Below are positions 15,942 to 24,094 of a stretch of DNA of 64,000 nt, piece by piece. The notes under the pieces are model-generated. The model ran no database searches. It saw only the letters and a list, made by a program, of their open reading frames with translations, and was not told the DNA's origin. Within the stretch, counting starts at the first letter, position 1, and each line of letters starts with the position of its first letter. The DNA comes from Allobosea sp. TND4EK4. Its GTDB lineage: Bacteria; Pseudomonadota; Alphaproteobacteria; Rhizobiales; Beijerinckiaceae. Position numbers and translations under genes: made by a program. The stretch spans positions 1-64,000 of the forward strand of contig NZ_FTMO01000005.1 in assembly GCF_900156025.1 (NCBI RefSeq), given 5' to 3'.

Positions 15942-16688
15942 TCAGACGTCCACATCACCTCTGCGGCCGCGCCAGACGAATCCGAGCGCCCACAGGCTCA
16001 TCGCCATCAGCGCGAACCAGGTCAGCGCATAGATGAGATGGGTGTTGCGGAAGGCGATGACCGTCATGCCGCCCTGCGGCGAGGGGCCGGGCTCGGACGC
16101 CGCGTCGGCATCGACGAAATAGGGCGCGACCTCGCCAGGTCCTTGCTCTCCCAGGCCCCGCGCCTGTGCGATCGCGGCGACATCGCGCGAATACCAGCGC
16201 CCAGCCGCGGGGTCGTTGCTGCGCAGGAAGCCGCCGCCGGGCTCGCTGAGGCGCAGCAGGCCGGTGACGCGCCTCGCGCTCGATGGTCCAGCAGGCGCCA
16301 TCTGCCCCTCGGGCAGGAAGCCGCGATTGACCAGCACGGTGAAGCCGCGCTCGTCGCGGAACGGAGCGATCAGCCAGAAACCGGGTCCGCGCCCGGTGAC
16401 GGCCTTGGTCAAGGTGCCGGCGGCGGGCAGATACCGGCCCGAAAGCGACACCCGCCGATACTCGCTGCTGGCGGCGCTGATCGAGGGCCACACCGTCGGG
16501 CCGGGCGCCGGCACAGGGTCGGCGTGGACGCGGGCATCGACGCGGGCGATCAGATCGAGCTTCCAGGCCCGCCGCTCCACCTGCCAGAAGCCGAGCACGG
16601 CAAAGGCGAATGGAAGAAGCGCCAGCAGGGCGAGAAGCGCCATGCGCGCCATGCCCCGCTTAGGCGGCATGGCGGCCGCCTCGGCCAC
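15942..16688 (-). CDS. SURF1 family cytochrome oxidase assembly factor
   Basis: 248 residues with an N-terminal membrane helix (LLALLALLPFAFAVLGFWQVERR) and a second helix near the C-terminus (LIYALTWFALMAMSLWALGF), the classic SURF1 layout. Family marks are FAVLGFWQVERRAWK, EYRRVSLSGRYL and VLVNRGFLP. It delivers haem during oxidase assembly. It starts with GTG 7 bp after the cyoD stop (ATG at 16670 is an alternative), so it is the last gene of the cyo operon and probably serves this quinol oxidase, like the Surf1q described in Paracoccus. Confidence 0.92.
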   Translation of the reverse strand: MAEAAAMPPKRGMARMALLALLALLPFAFAVLGFWQVERRAWKLDLIARVDARVHADPVPAPGPTVWPSISAASSEYRRVSLSGRYLPAAGTLTKAVTGRGPGFWLIAPFRDERGFTVLVNRGFLPEGQMAPAGPSSARRVTGLLRLSEPGGGFLRSNDPAAGRWYSRDVAAIAQARGLGEQGPGEVAPYFVDADAASEPGPSPQGGMTVIAFRNTHLIYALTWFALMAMSLWALGFVWRGRRGDVDV

Positions 16689-16695
16689 CGCCGCC

Positions 16696-17124
16696 TCACA
16701 TCGGATGGTTGCCGGGCGCCATCGGCATCATGTTGCTGTTGAGGTGGTACATCACCCACAGCGACCCTGCGAGCATGATCACCACGATGACGACGGTGAA
16801 GATCAGCGCCATCATCGACCATCCGCCTTCCGAGCGCGTGTTCATGTGCAGGAAGTAGATCATGTGCACCACGATCTGCGCCGCGGCGAACAGCATGATC
16901 ACGATGGCGGTGGTGGTCGCGTTGCCGAGCACGTCGCCCATCACCAGCCAGAACGGGATCGCGGTCAGGATGACCGAGAGGATGAAACCCGTCAGGTAGC
17001 TTCGAAAGCTGCCGTGAGAGGCACCGCCGTGATCGTCATGGCCATGCCCGTGATCGCCATGGAGGTCATGGGCAAGGCTGCTATGGGCCTGCGTCGCGCC
17101 CACGTCGTTGTGAGATCCGCTCAT
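16696..17124 (-). CDS. cyoD: Cytochrome o ubiquinol oxidase subunit IV
   Basis: 142 residues from the ATG at 17124, which overlaps the cyoC stop as ATGA. Three membrane helices follow SYLTGFILSVILTAIPF, AIVIMLFAAAQIVVHMIYF and ALIFTVVIVVIMLAGSLWV, as in CyoD. The first 37 residues hold nine histidines (HDLHGDHGHGHDDHGG), far more than usual. The subunit helps assembly and stability of the bo3-type oxidase in the inner membrane. A longer open frame exists upstream but runs inside cyoC. Confidence 0.92.
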   Translation of the reverse strand: MSGSHNDVGATQAHSSLAHDLHGDHGHGHDDHGGASHGSFRSYLTGFILSVILTAIPFWLVMGDVLGNATTTAIVIMLFAAAQIVVHMIYFLHMNTRSEGGWSMMALIFTVVIVVIMLAGSLWVMYHLNSNMMPMAPGNHPM

Positions 17125-17756
17125 TTCAGCACGCCCATCAGATAGACGAAGGTGAAGACGCCGATCCAGATGACGTCGAGGAAGTGCCAGAACATCGACA
17201 GGCACATCAGCCGGCGGCGATTCTCCGGAATGAGCCCCCGCTGGCCGACCTGGACCAGCAGCACAGTGAGCCAGATCAGGCCGAAGGTGACGTGCAGCCC
17301 GTGCGTGCCGACCAGCGTGAAGAAGGACGACAGGAAGGCGCTGCGCATCGGCGTCGCGCCTTCGGCGATCATGTGATGGAACTCGTAGAGCTCGATGCTG
17401 AGGAAGGCGAGGCCGAACAGCGCCGTGACCACGAGCCAGCCCTGGACCGCCGCCTTGCGGCCCTTCTCCATCGCCAGCATGGCGAAGCCATAGGTGATGG
17501 ACGAGAACAGCAGCATGGCGGTGTTCACCGCCACCAGCTTCAGGTCGAAGAGATCGGCGCCCGAGGGGCCGGCGGCGTAGTTGCGGCCGAGCACGCCATA
17601 GGTCGCGAAGAGGACTGCGAAGATCAGGCAGTCGCTCATCAGGTACATCCAGAACCCGAGCATGGTCGAGTCGCCGGGGTGGTGGACCTCCTTGTCCTCG
17701 AAGACGTGGAAGACGGGCACGCCGCCGTCGGTCTGGTGGGCTGTCGCCTTGCTCAT
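17121..17756 (-). CDS. cyoC: Cytochrome o ubiquinol oxidase subunit III
   Basis: 211 residues from ATG 17756, preceded by a GAGGGG ribosome-binding site. Five hydrophobic helices and conserved stretches LGFWMYLMSDCLIFAVLFA, SIELYEFHHMI and THGLHVTFGLIWL place it in subunit III of haem-copper oxidases, where it stabilises proton uptake by subunit I. The frame upstream of 17756 reads into cyoB and is not coding. It lies 10 bp after cyoB and overlaps cyoD by 4 bp. Confidence 0.95.
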   Translation of the reverse strand: MSKATAHQTDGGVPVFHVFEDKEVHHPGDSTMLGFWMYLMSDCLIFAVLFATYGVLGRNYAAGPSGADLFDLKLVAVNTAMLLFSSITYGFAMLAMEKGRKAAVQGWLVVTALFGLAFLSIELYEFHHMIAEGATPMRSAFLSSFFTLVGTHGLHVTFGLIWLTVLLVQVGQRGLIPENRRRLMCLSMFWHFLDVIWIGVFTFVYLMGVLK

Positions 17757-17766
17757 CGTCGGCCCC

Positions 17767-19773
17767 TCAGACCCGCGCCGCAGCGAGTGCGCGGCTGCGC
17801 CGCTCTTCTTCGCGCACCACCTCCTCGGCCGGAATGTTGTAGTCGCGGTCGTAGTTGAAGCTGTGGGCAATGGCCGTGACGATGATCGCGAGGAAGCTCA
17901 GCGCCGCCAGCCACCAGACATACCAGACCAGCGCCAGCCCGCAGATCGTGGCGAACGCCGAGATGATCACGCCCGCGCCGGTGTTCTTCGGCATGTGGAT
18001 CGGCCTGAACCCTTCGAGCGGGCGCTGGTAGCCGCGCTTCTTCATGTCCGCCCAGCTGTCATGGTCGTGCACCATCGGCGTGAAGGCGAAGTTGTAGGCT
18101 GGCGGCGGCGAGGACGTCGCCCATTCCAGCGTGCGCCCGTTCCAGGGGTCGCCGGTGACGTCGCGCAGCTTCTCGCGGTTCATCACGCTGACGACGATCT
18201 GCACCAGGAAGCTCAGGATGCCGAACAGGATCAGAACCGCGCCGATGGCCGCGATCACGAACCAGATCTGCAGCGAGGGATCGTCGAAATGGTTCACCCG
18301 GCGCGTCACGCCCATCAGGCCGAGCACGTAGAGCGGCATGAAGGCGACGTAGAAGCCGATGACCCAGAACCAGAAGGACATCTTCCCCCAGAAGTCGTCG
18401 AGCTTGAAGCCGAACGCCTTGGGGAACCAGTAGTTGATGCCGGCGAAGGCGCCGAACACGACGCCGCCGATGATGACGTTGTGGAAATGCGCGATCAGGA
18501 ACAGGCTGTTGTGCAGCACGAAGTCGGCCGGCGGAACCGCGAGCATCACGCCGGTCATGCCGCCGATGACGAAGGTGATCATGAAGGCGAGCAGCCACAT
18601 CATCGGCAGCTCGAAGCGGATGCGTCCGCGATACATCGTGAACAGCCAGTTGAAGATCTTCGCCCCCGTCGGGATCGAGATGATCATCGTCGTGATGCCG
18701 AAGAAGGAGTTCACGCTCGCGCCCGAGCCCATCGTGAAGAAGTGATGCAGCCAGACGAGATAGGACAGGATGGTGATGACCACCGTCGCATAGACCATCG
18801 AGGCGTAGCCGAAGAGGCGCTTGCCGCAGAAGGTCGAGGCCACCTCCGAATAGATGCCGAAGCAGGGCAGGATCAGGATGTAGACCTCGGGGTGGCCCCA
18901 GATCCAGATCAGGTTCACGTACATCATCGGGTTGCCGCCGAGATCGTTCGTGAAGAAGTTCGTGCCGACATAGCGATCGAGCGTCAGCAGCGCGACGGTG
19001 CCGGCGAGGACCGGGAAGCTCGCCACGATCAGGACGTTGGTGCACAGCGCCGTCCAGGTGAAGACGGGCATCTTCATCATGTCCATGCCGGGCGCGCGCA
19101 TCTTCACGATGGTCGCGATCAGGTTGATGCCCGACAGTGTCGTGCCGACGCCCGCGATCTGCAGCGCCCATAGATAGTAGTCCATCCCCACCCCGGGCGA
19201 GTAGGCCTTGCCCGAGAGCGGCGGATAGGCGAGCCAGCCGACCTTGGCGAACTCGCCGACGAACAGCGAGGCCATGACGAGCACGACGCCGCCGACGGTC
19301 ATCCAGAACGAGAAATTGTTGAGGAACGGAAAGGCCACGTCCCGCGCGCCGATCTGCAGCGGCACCACATAGTTCATCAGCCCCGTGACGAGCGGCATCG
19401 CCACGAAGAAGATCATGATCACGCCATGGGCGGTGAAGATCTGGTCGTAGTGATGCGGCGGCAGATAGCCCTCATTGGCGCCGAAGGCGATCGCCTGCTG
19501 GCCGCGCATCATCAGCGCGTCGGCGAAGCCGCGCAGCAGCATGACGATGCCCAGCACCATGTACATGATGCCGATCTTCTTGTGGTCCACGCTGGTGAAC
19601 CACTCGCGCCAGAGATAGCCCCAGGCGCCCAGCTTGGTGATGAGCGCAAAGAGGCCGAGGCCGCCGATCGCCACGGCCGCGAAGGTCGCGACCAGGATCG
19701 GCTCATGATACGGGATCGCCTCGAAGGTGAAGCGTCCGAAGACGAGAGGCCACCAGTCGGGATAGGAATTCAT
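17767..19773 (-). CDS. cyoB: Cytochrome o ubiquinol oxidase subunit I
   Basis: 668 residues, the size of CyoB. It is the catalytic haem-copper subunit reducing O2 with ubiquinol and pumping protons. Haem ligand His lies in IFTAHGVIM, the CuB histidine and cross-linked tyrosine in [14 protein letters not shown], the CuB His pair in [12 protein letters not shown], and the haem ligands in [12 protein letters not shown]. The N-terminal extra helix with [10 protein letters not shown] is typical of quinol oxidases. A strong GAGG site precedes the ATG. No cyoE (haem O synthase) follows the operon. Confidence 0.98.
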   Translation of the reverse strand: MNSYPDWWPLVFGRFTFEAIPYHEPILVATFAAVAIGGLGLFALITKLGAWGYLWREWFTSVDHKKIGIMYMVLGIVMLLRGFADALMMRGQQAIAFGANEGYLPPHHYDQIFTAHGVIMIFFVAMPLVTGLMNYVVPLQIGARDVAFPFLNNFSFWMTVGGVVLVMASLFVGEFAKVGWLAYPPLSGKAYSPGVGMDYYLWALQIAGVGTTLSGINLIATIVKMRAPGMDMMKMPVFTWTALCTNVLIVASFPVLAGTVALLTLDRYVGTNFFTNDLGGNPMMYVNLIWIWGHPEVYILILPCFGIYSEVASTFCGKRLFGYASMVYATVVITILSYLVWLHHFFTMGSGASVNSFFGITTMIISIPTGAKIFNWLFTMYRGRIRFELPMMWLLAFMITFVIGGMTGVMLAVPPADFVLHNSLFLIAHFHNVIIGGVVFGAFAGINYWFPKAFGFKLDDFWGKMSFWFWVIGFYVAFMPLYVLGLMGVTRRVNHFDDPSLQIWFVIAAIGAVLILFGILSFLVQIVVSVMNREKLRDVTGDPWNGRTLEWATSSPPPAYNFAFTPMVHDHDSWADMKKRGYQRPLEGFRPIHMPKNTGAGVIISAFATICGLALVWYVWWLAALSFLAIIVTAIAHSFNYDRDYNIPAEEVVREEERRSRALAAARV

Positions 19774-19842
19774 CGTAACCTCGGATCGCTAGTCGCAGAG
19801 CCCGCCAGCCCGGAGGCGGCGGCCCGTCGATGGTCCAGCATC

Positions 19843-20925
19843 TCAGTTGGCAGCGCGGGCGGGCAGGCCGTCCTTGCCGTAGACGTCGGTCGGCGAGCAG
19901 ATCGCGGTGACGAAAGGCCGCGGGCCGAGCGGCTCGCCGCCGCGGCGCGTCGTCTTGTCGTAGTGGAGCGCCATCACCGTGTGGATGCCCTCCTTGCCGC
20001 CGCCGCCCTTGGCATCCATCGCCATCATGTCGCGCATGCACATCTTGGTGCGGTCGACGCACATATTGAGGACGGCGTCGAAGAGATCGGGCGCGACCGT
20101 GCCGAACTGGCGCGGCTTCTCCCGCTCGCTCGGCCGCTCCAGCACGAGATATTCCTCGCGGCCGAGCTTCTCGGTCTTTTCGCGTGCCTGCCTGACCCAG
20201 TCGTCGAAGCCGCCGCCTTCCAGCCCTTTGAAGCGGAAGCGCATGCCGGAGAAGCCTTCGCCGCTGTAATTGGCCGAGAAGCCGTCGAAATCGCCGGCGT
20301 GGTTGATGACCGCATTCAGCTTCGTCTGCATGCCGGGCATGGCGTAGATCTGCCCCGCGAGCGCCGGGATGAAGAGCGAGTTCATCACCGAGGACGAGGT
20401 GATGTGGAACTCGATCGGCTGGTTCACCGGAGCCACCACCTCGTTGACCGAGGCCACGCCCTGCTCCGGGTAGATGAACAGCCACTTCCAATCCAGCGCC
20501 ACGACCTGGATGATCAGAGGCTTGCGCTCCCTGCCCTGCGCCGCCTGCTGCGAGGTCTGGATCGGCTGGCTCGCGCTGATGCGGTTGAGCGGCCGGTAGG
20601 GGTCGAGCAGATGCGTGCCCATCCAGGTGATCGCGCCCAGGATGATGACGATCAGCAGCGGGATCGCCCAGATCACCACCTCGAGCGGCAGCGAATGATG
20701 CCAGTCGGGATCGTATTCGCTTTCCGCCGCCGCCCGATAGCGCCAGGCGAAGAACACCGTCAGCGCCATCACCGGGATGATGATCGCCAGCATCAGCGCG
20801 ACAGAGATCAGCATGATGTTCCGCTGCTGCAGTGCAACGTCGCCGGATGGCGAAAGGAGCACCGCCTGGCACCCGCCGAGCAGGGCAAAAAGCGGCAAAA
20901 CAGCGAGAATGCGGCAGGTTCTCAC
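19843..20925 (-). CDS. cyoA: Cytochrome o ubiquinol oxidase subunit II
   Basis: 360 residues from a GTG at 20925 preceded by GGGGGAC at good spacing. This start gives a lipoprotein signal (MRTCRILAVLPLFALLGGC) with lipobox LLGGC; the open frame continues upstream to an ATG at 21006 but would spoil it. Two membrane helices follow. The CuA ligands of cytochrome c oxidases are missing: the loop reads YSGEGFSGM with no cysteines, which identifies a quinol oxidase. It is the first gene of cyoABCD-SURF1. The C-terminus is long and glycine-rich, ending GKDGLPARAAN. Confidence 0.95.
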   Translation of the reverse strand: MRTCRILAVLPLFALLGGCQAVLLSPSGDVALQQRNIMLISVALMLAIIIPVMALTVFFAWRYRAAAESEYDPDWHHSLPLEVVIWAIPLLIVIILGAITWMGTHLLDPYRPLNRISASQPIQTSQQAAQGRERKPLIIQVVALDWKWLFIYPEQGVASVNEVVAPVNQPIEFHITSSSVMNSLFIPALAGQIYAMPGMQTKLNAVINHAGDFDGFSANYSGEGFSGMRFRFKGLEGGGFDDWVRQAREKTEKLGREEYLVLERPSEREKPRQFGTVAPDLFDAVLNMCVDRTKMCMRDMMAMDAKGGGGKEGIHTVMALHYDKTTRRGGEPLGPRPFVTAICSPTDVYGKDGLPARAAN

Positions 20926-20976
20926 AGAACCAGTCCCCCGTTTCCGGATTATTGACGGCCGTTCTAGCTCAATATC

Positions 20977-20988
20977 TTGCACTGCACA
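20977..20988. promoter_or_regulatory. TGCACTGCA-type near-palindrome upstream of cyoA
   Basis: TTGCACTGCACA lies in the divergent gap between cyoA and the MHS transporter. The same core occurs upstream of the DUF1127 gene (23692-23703) and upstream of the phasin gene (60962-60976). It resembles TGC-N3-GCA sites used by PhaR-type regulators, but no regulator can be named from sequence. Confidence 0.35.
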
Positions 20989-21101
20989 GAGGACAGAATG
21001 TCCCATTGGCAGTGTTTGACGCTCCGGTCATATGCGCCGTATTCATGACTCAGGTCACACCCGCAGACTACCCGGTTTCGGCGCGAACGAGGAAGCCCCT
21101 G

Positions 21102-22427
21102 ATGAGCGCGCAAGCAGCGTCCCCCTTGGAAACGCACCTCACCGACGAAAAGGGCCGGGACCATGTCTCGCCGGGCGAGATCGCCATCGGCGTGATCATC
21201 GGCCGCACCTCCGAGTATTTCGACTTCTTCGTCTTCGGCCTGGGCTGCGTGCTCGTCTTTCCGCAACTGGTCTTCCCGATGGAAGACCGGCTGACCGGGA
21301 CCATCTATTCCTTTGCGATCTTCGCGCTGGCCTTCCTGACCCGCCCGATCGGCTCGGTCCTGTTCATGGAGATCGACCGGCGTTACGGGCGGGCGACCAA
21401 GCTGACGATCTCGCTCTTCCTGCTCGGCGGCTCGACGGCCGCGATCGCCTTCCTGCCGGGCTACGAGACCATCGGTGCCTGGTCCGCGATCATTCTCTCG
21501 GTCTTCCGGCTGCTGCAAGGCATCGCGCTCGGCGGCGCCTGGGACGGGCTGTCCTCCCTGCTGGCGCTCAACGCCCCGACCGAGCGGCGCGGCTGGTACG
21601 CGATGTTGCCGCAGCTCGGGGCGCCCATCGGCTTCATCCTCGCGGCCGGCCTCTTCGCCTTCTTCGAGGGGGCGCTGTCGACGCAGGACTTCATCGGCTG
21701 GGGCTGGCGCTACCCCTTCTTCGTCGCGCTGACCATCAACGTCGTGGCGCTGTTCGCCCGGCTGCGCATGGTCTCGACCCATGAATTCGCGCAATTGATG
21801 GAGACGCGCGAGCTGATGCCGACGCCGGTCCTCCAGCTGGTGCGCAAGCGCGGCAGCGCGCTGGTGCTGGGAGCCTTCGTGCCGCTGGCCAGCTTCGCGC
21901 TGTTCCACCTCGTCACGATCTTCCCGGTGAGCTGGATCAACCTCTTCACCAACCGCTCGGTCTCCGAGTTCATGATCGTGCAGATGGCGGGCGGCGTCGT
22001 CTGCGCGGGCGCCATCGTGACCTCCGGCCTGATCGCCGACCAGATCGGCCGCCGCAAGGAGCTGATCCTGTCGGCGGGGCTCGTCGCGCTGTTCAGCGTC
22101 AGCAGCATCGTCGCCCCGCTCCTCTTCGGCGACAGCCTCGCCGGTCAGACGGTCTACGTCATCATCGGCTTCGGCCTGCTCGGTCTCTCCTACGGCCAGA
22201 CGGCCGGCGCCGTCGCCTCGAGCTTCGGTGTCCAGTACCGCTATACGGGCGCGGCGCTGACGCACGACCTCGCCTGGCTGATCGGCGCGGGCTTCGCCCC
22301 CCTGGTCGCCCTGACGCTGTCGAGTCAGTTCGGCCTGGCCTGGGTCGGGGTCTACCTGCTGTCGGGCGCGGTCTGCACCCTCGTGGCGCTCTGGCTCGAC
22401 CGCCGCATCGAGGCTCGCTACGGCTAA
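21102..22427 (+). CDS. MFS transporter, metabolite:H+ symporter (MHS) type
   Basis: 441 residues from the ATG at 21102, chosen for its GAGGA site 8 bases upstream and because the earlier frame overlaps cyoA and its promoter. It has about 12 membrane helices. MHS subfamily marks include IGRTSEYFDFFVFG, RPIGSVLFMEIDRRYGR, LLQGIALGGAWDGL and LIADQIGRRKE. Such symporters import small organic acids or osmolytes. It faces away from cyoABCD, an arrangement I recall in related genera, but the physiological link is unclear. Confidence 0.9.
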   Translation: MSAQAASPLETHLTDEKGRDHVSPGEIAIGVIIGRTSEYFDFFVFGLGCVLVFPQLVFPMEDRLTGTIYSFAIFALAFLTRPIGSVLFMEIDRRYGRATKLTISLFLLGGSTAAIAFLPGYETIGAWSAIILSVFRLLQGIALGGAWDGLSSLLALNAPTERRGWYAMLPQLGAPIGFILAAGLFAFFEGALSTQDFIGWGWRYPFFVALTINVVALFARLRMVSTHEFAQLMETRELMPTPVLQLVRKRGSALVLGAFVPLASFALFHLVTIFPVSWINLFTNRSVSEFMIVQMAGGVVCAGAIVTSGLIADQIGRRKELILSAGLVALFSVSSIVAPLLFGDSLAGQTVYVIIGFGLLGLSYGQTAGAVASSFGVQYRYTGAALTHDLAWLIGAGFAPLVALTLSSQFGLAWVGVYLLSGAVCTLVALWLDRRIEARYG

Positions 22428-22441
22428 AGCTCTGAGGCGGG

Positions 22442-23224
22442 TCAGCGCCCGCGCCACACGGGCGGGCGCTTGGCGAGGAAGGCTTCCATCCCCTCGCGGA
22501 AATCGGCGCTGGTGTAGCAAAGGCCCACCAGATCGTCGCCGTCGAGGCCCTGTGCGGAGGCCGCAACAAGCCGGCGCATCGCCTCCTTCGTCGCTCGCAA
22601 TGTCAGCGGCGCATGACCTGCGATCACCGTCGCAAGCTCGCGTGAGCGCCTCATCAGCGCCGCGTGATCGGCCAGAAGCTCGCTGTAGAGCCCGATGCGC
22701 CGCCCCTCCTCCGCCTCGACGAGCCGGGCAGTGAAGACGATGTCCTTCACCAGGGCCGGGCCGAGCAGCGCGGCGAGACGCGCATAATTCGCCATCGACA
22801 GGCAGTTGCCGAGCGTGCGCGCGATCGGGAAGCCGAAGCGGGCGCTCTCGGCCGCGATCCGCAGGTCGCAGGCAAGCGCGATCGCCGCGCCTCCACCCGT
22901 GACCGCCCCGGCGATCGCCGCGAGCGTCGGCACCGGACAGCGCTCGATCGCATCGATCACCGCCTCGATCTTCTGCTCATAGGCCAGCGCGTCCTCGGCC
23001 GTCGCGAAGCTGCGGAACTGCGCGATGTCCGTCCCGGCCGCGAAAGCCTTGTCGCCCGCCCCGGTGACGACGATGACGCGCGGGTCCCCATGCGCCTGCG
23101 GCGCCCGGCAGATCGCGGCCAGCCCGTCATACATGCCGTAGGTCAGCGCATTGCGCGCCTGCGGCCGGTTCAGGGTGACCGTGCCGATTCCATCCGCGAC
23201 CTCGTAAAGAATTTCCGCATCCAT
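22442..23224 (-). CDS. Enoyl-CoA hydratase/isomerase family protein
   Basis: 260 residues from ATG 23224, which has GAGGGAG about 9 bases upstream; the ATG three codons earlier sits directly on that site and is unlikely. The crotonase fold is shown by TVTLNRPQARNALTYGMYD, the oxyanion-hole region AGDKAFAAGTDIAQF, and GAVTGGGAAIALACDLRIA. The catalytic glutamates of true hydratases are not obvious: the second position lies in FGFPIARTLGNCLS, so the reaction may differ (isomerase, lyase or hydrolase). The gene converges on the MHS transporter, 14 bp apart. Confidence 0.9.
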   Translation of the reverse strand: MDAEILYEVADGIGTVTLNRPQARNALTYGMYDGLAAICRAPQAHGDPRVIVVTGAGDKAFAAGTDIAQFRSFATAEDALAYEQKIEAVIDAIERCPVPTLAAIAGAVTGGGAAIALACDLRIAAESARFGFPIARTLGNCLSMANYARLAALLGPALVKDIVFTARLVEAEEGRRIGLYSELLADHAALMRRSRELATVIAGHAPLTLRATKEAMRRLVAASAQGLDGDDLVGLCYTSADFREGMEAFLAKRPPVWRGR

Positions 23225-23757
23225 CCCGGCCATCTCCCTCAGCTGCGGCCAGCGGAACCTCCCGACCGGCATCGCGCAAGACAAAAGTGATCCGTGGGCG
23301 CCCCCAGCGGCCGGAGGCGAAGGTCACCCGGCGAACGAAGCTCGCCTGCGAAACAGGCTCAAAGGCCTGGGCGACAGCACGCACAGCGGAGTGATCGATT
23401 GCAGCTCGGCCATCCAGGGTGCGTCATTTTGCAATGCGGGATGATCTGGCCACGGCCAGTGCTCTTCAACGGCGCCAAGATGGCGTCGTTTTCAGCAGGG
23501 CTATGATCGACCACAGCCGGATTGGCATAAACGCCTACCAAAAAGGCATAAAATTCGTCTCATTTGAAACCAGATACCCGCTGGACGCAGGCAGCTCCCA
23601 CATTTCTGACCTGTTCCTTAAGGTCGTATGCGCAAGGCGCATAACGGAACTGAAATGGGGCCTCTGTAAAAGGCAGGCCGCCTGAGTTATATGCAGTGCA
23701 CAACGAAATTATCGCTGTGGGCGCCGCCCCGGTCCGGAATTCGCAAGGAAGACCAAC
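23225..23757. other. 533-bp intergenic region, AT-richer than its surroundings
   Basis: I see no convincing gene here. From about 23420 to 23740 the base composition drops well below the local GC level, with tracts such as CAAAAAGGCATAAAATTCG. An open frame of 88 codons at 23419-23685 (+) uses many codons that are rare in the neighbouring genes and has no ribosome-binding site. The region probably holds the promoter and leader of the DUF1127 gene. A TGCAGTGCACAA motif lies at 23692-23703. Confidence 0.5.
23692..23703. promoter_or_regulatory. TGCAGTGCACAA motif upstream of DUF1127 gene
   Basis: TGCAGTGCACAA is the exact reverse complement of the first 12 bases of the motif upstream of the phasin gene (TTGTGCACTGCA). 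It lies 55 bp before the DUF1127 ATG. A shared regulator is possible. Confidence 0.4.
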
Positions 23758-23913
23758 ATGTTCGTCACCATGATCGCCGCCAAGATCCGCGCTTACCTCC
23801 GCTATCGCGAGACGGTTCGCGAGCTCTCCCGCCTGACCGATCGCGAGCTCGACGATCTCGGCCTGTCGCGTTCGGAAATCAGCTTCATCGCCCGCACCCA
23901 CGCCGCGGTCTGA
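23758..23913 (+). CDS. DUF1127 small arginine-rich protein
   Basis: 51 residues starting MFVTMIAAKIRAYLRYRET, with a GGAAG ribosome-binding site just upstream. The core LSRLTDRELDDLGLSRSEI is the DUF1127 (YjiS-like) signature found in many small alphaproteobacterial proteins. Some family members bind RNA or affect phosphate and carbon metabolism, but no function can be assigned to this one. It is followed by a strong intrinsic terminator at 24013-24043, so it forms its own transcript. It is too short for many gene finders. Confidence 0.9.
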   Translation: MFVTMIAAKIRAYLRYRETVRELSRLTDRELDDLGLSRSEISFIARTHAAV

Positions 23914-24012
23914 AGACTTCGATCTGAACCGCCGCGCAAGGGTGCGTCGCGTTCCGTGTAGTTTCTCCTGAGGCTCGTTTCCCCCTCCCCTCGAGCTTCG
24001 GTCGAAGAGCGA

Positions 24013-24043
24013 ATGCCCGCCTCACGGCGGGCATTTTGCGTTT
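24013..24043 (+). terminator. Rho-independent terminator of DUF1127 gene
   Basis: Stem ATGCCCGCC (24013-24021) and GGCGGGCAT (24026-24034) with TCAC loop, followed by TTTTGCGTTT. Perfect 9-bp GC-rich stem with a T-rich tail on the plus strand, 100 bp after the DUF1127 stop. Confidence 0.85.
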
Positions 24044-24094
24044 CCGGGGTCGCTTTTGCTTGACCTTCCGCCCGGCTGCGGACACATCCCGGCC

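Noticed and set aside
19843..21006. Longer CyoA starting at ATG 21006
   Set aside because: It would place 27 residues before the lipoprotein signal and overlap the divergent promoter; the GTG at 20925 has a good ribosome-binding site and gives a proper lipobox.
23419..23685. 88-codon frame upstream of the DUF1127 gene
   Set aside because: Codon use differs from neighbours, no ribosome-binding site, no known family. It more likely reflects an AT-richer leader region.
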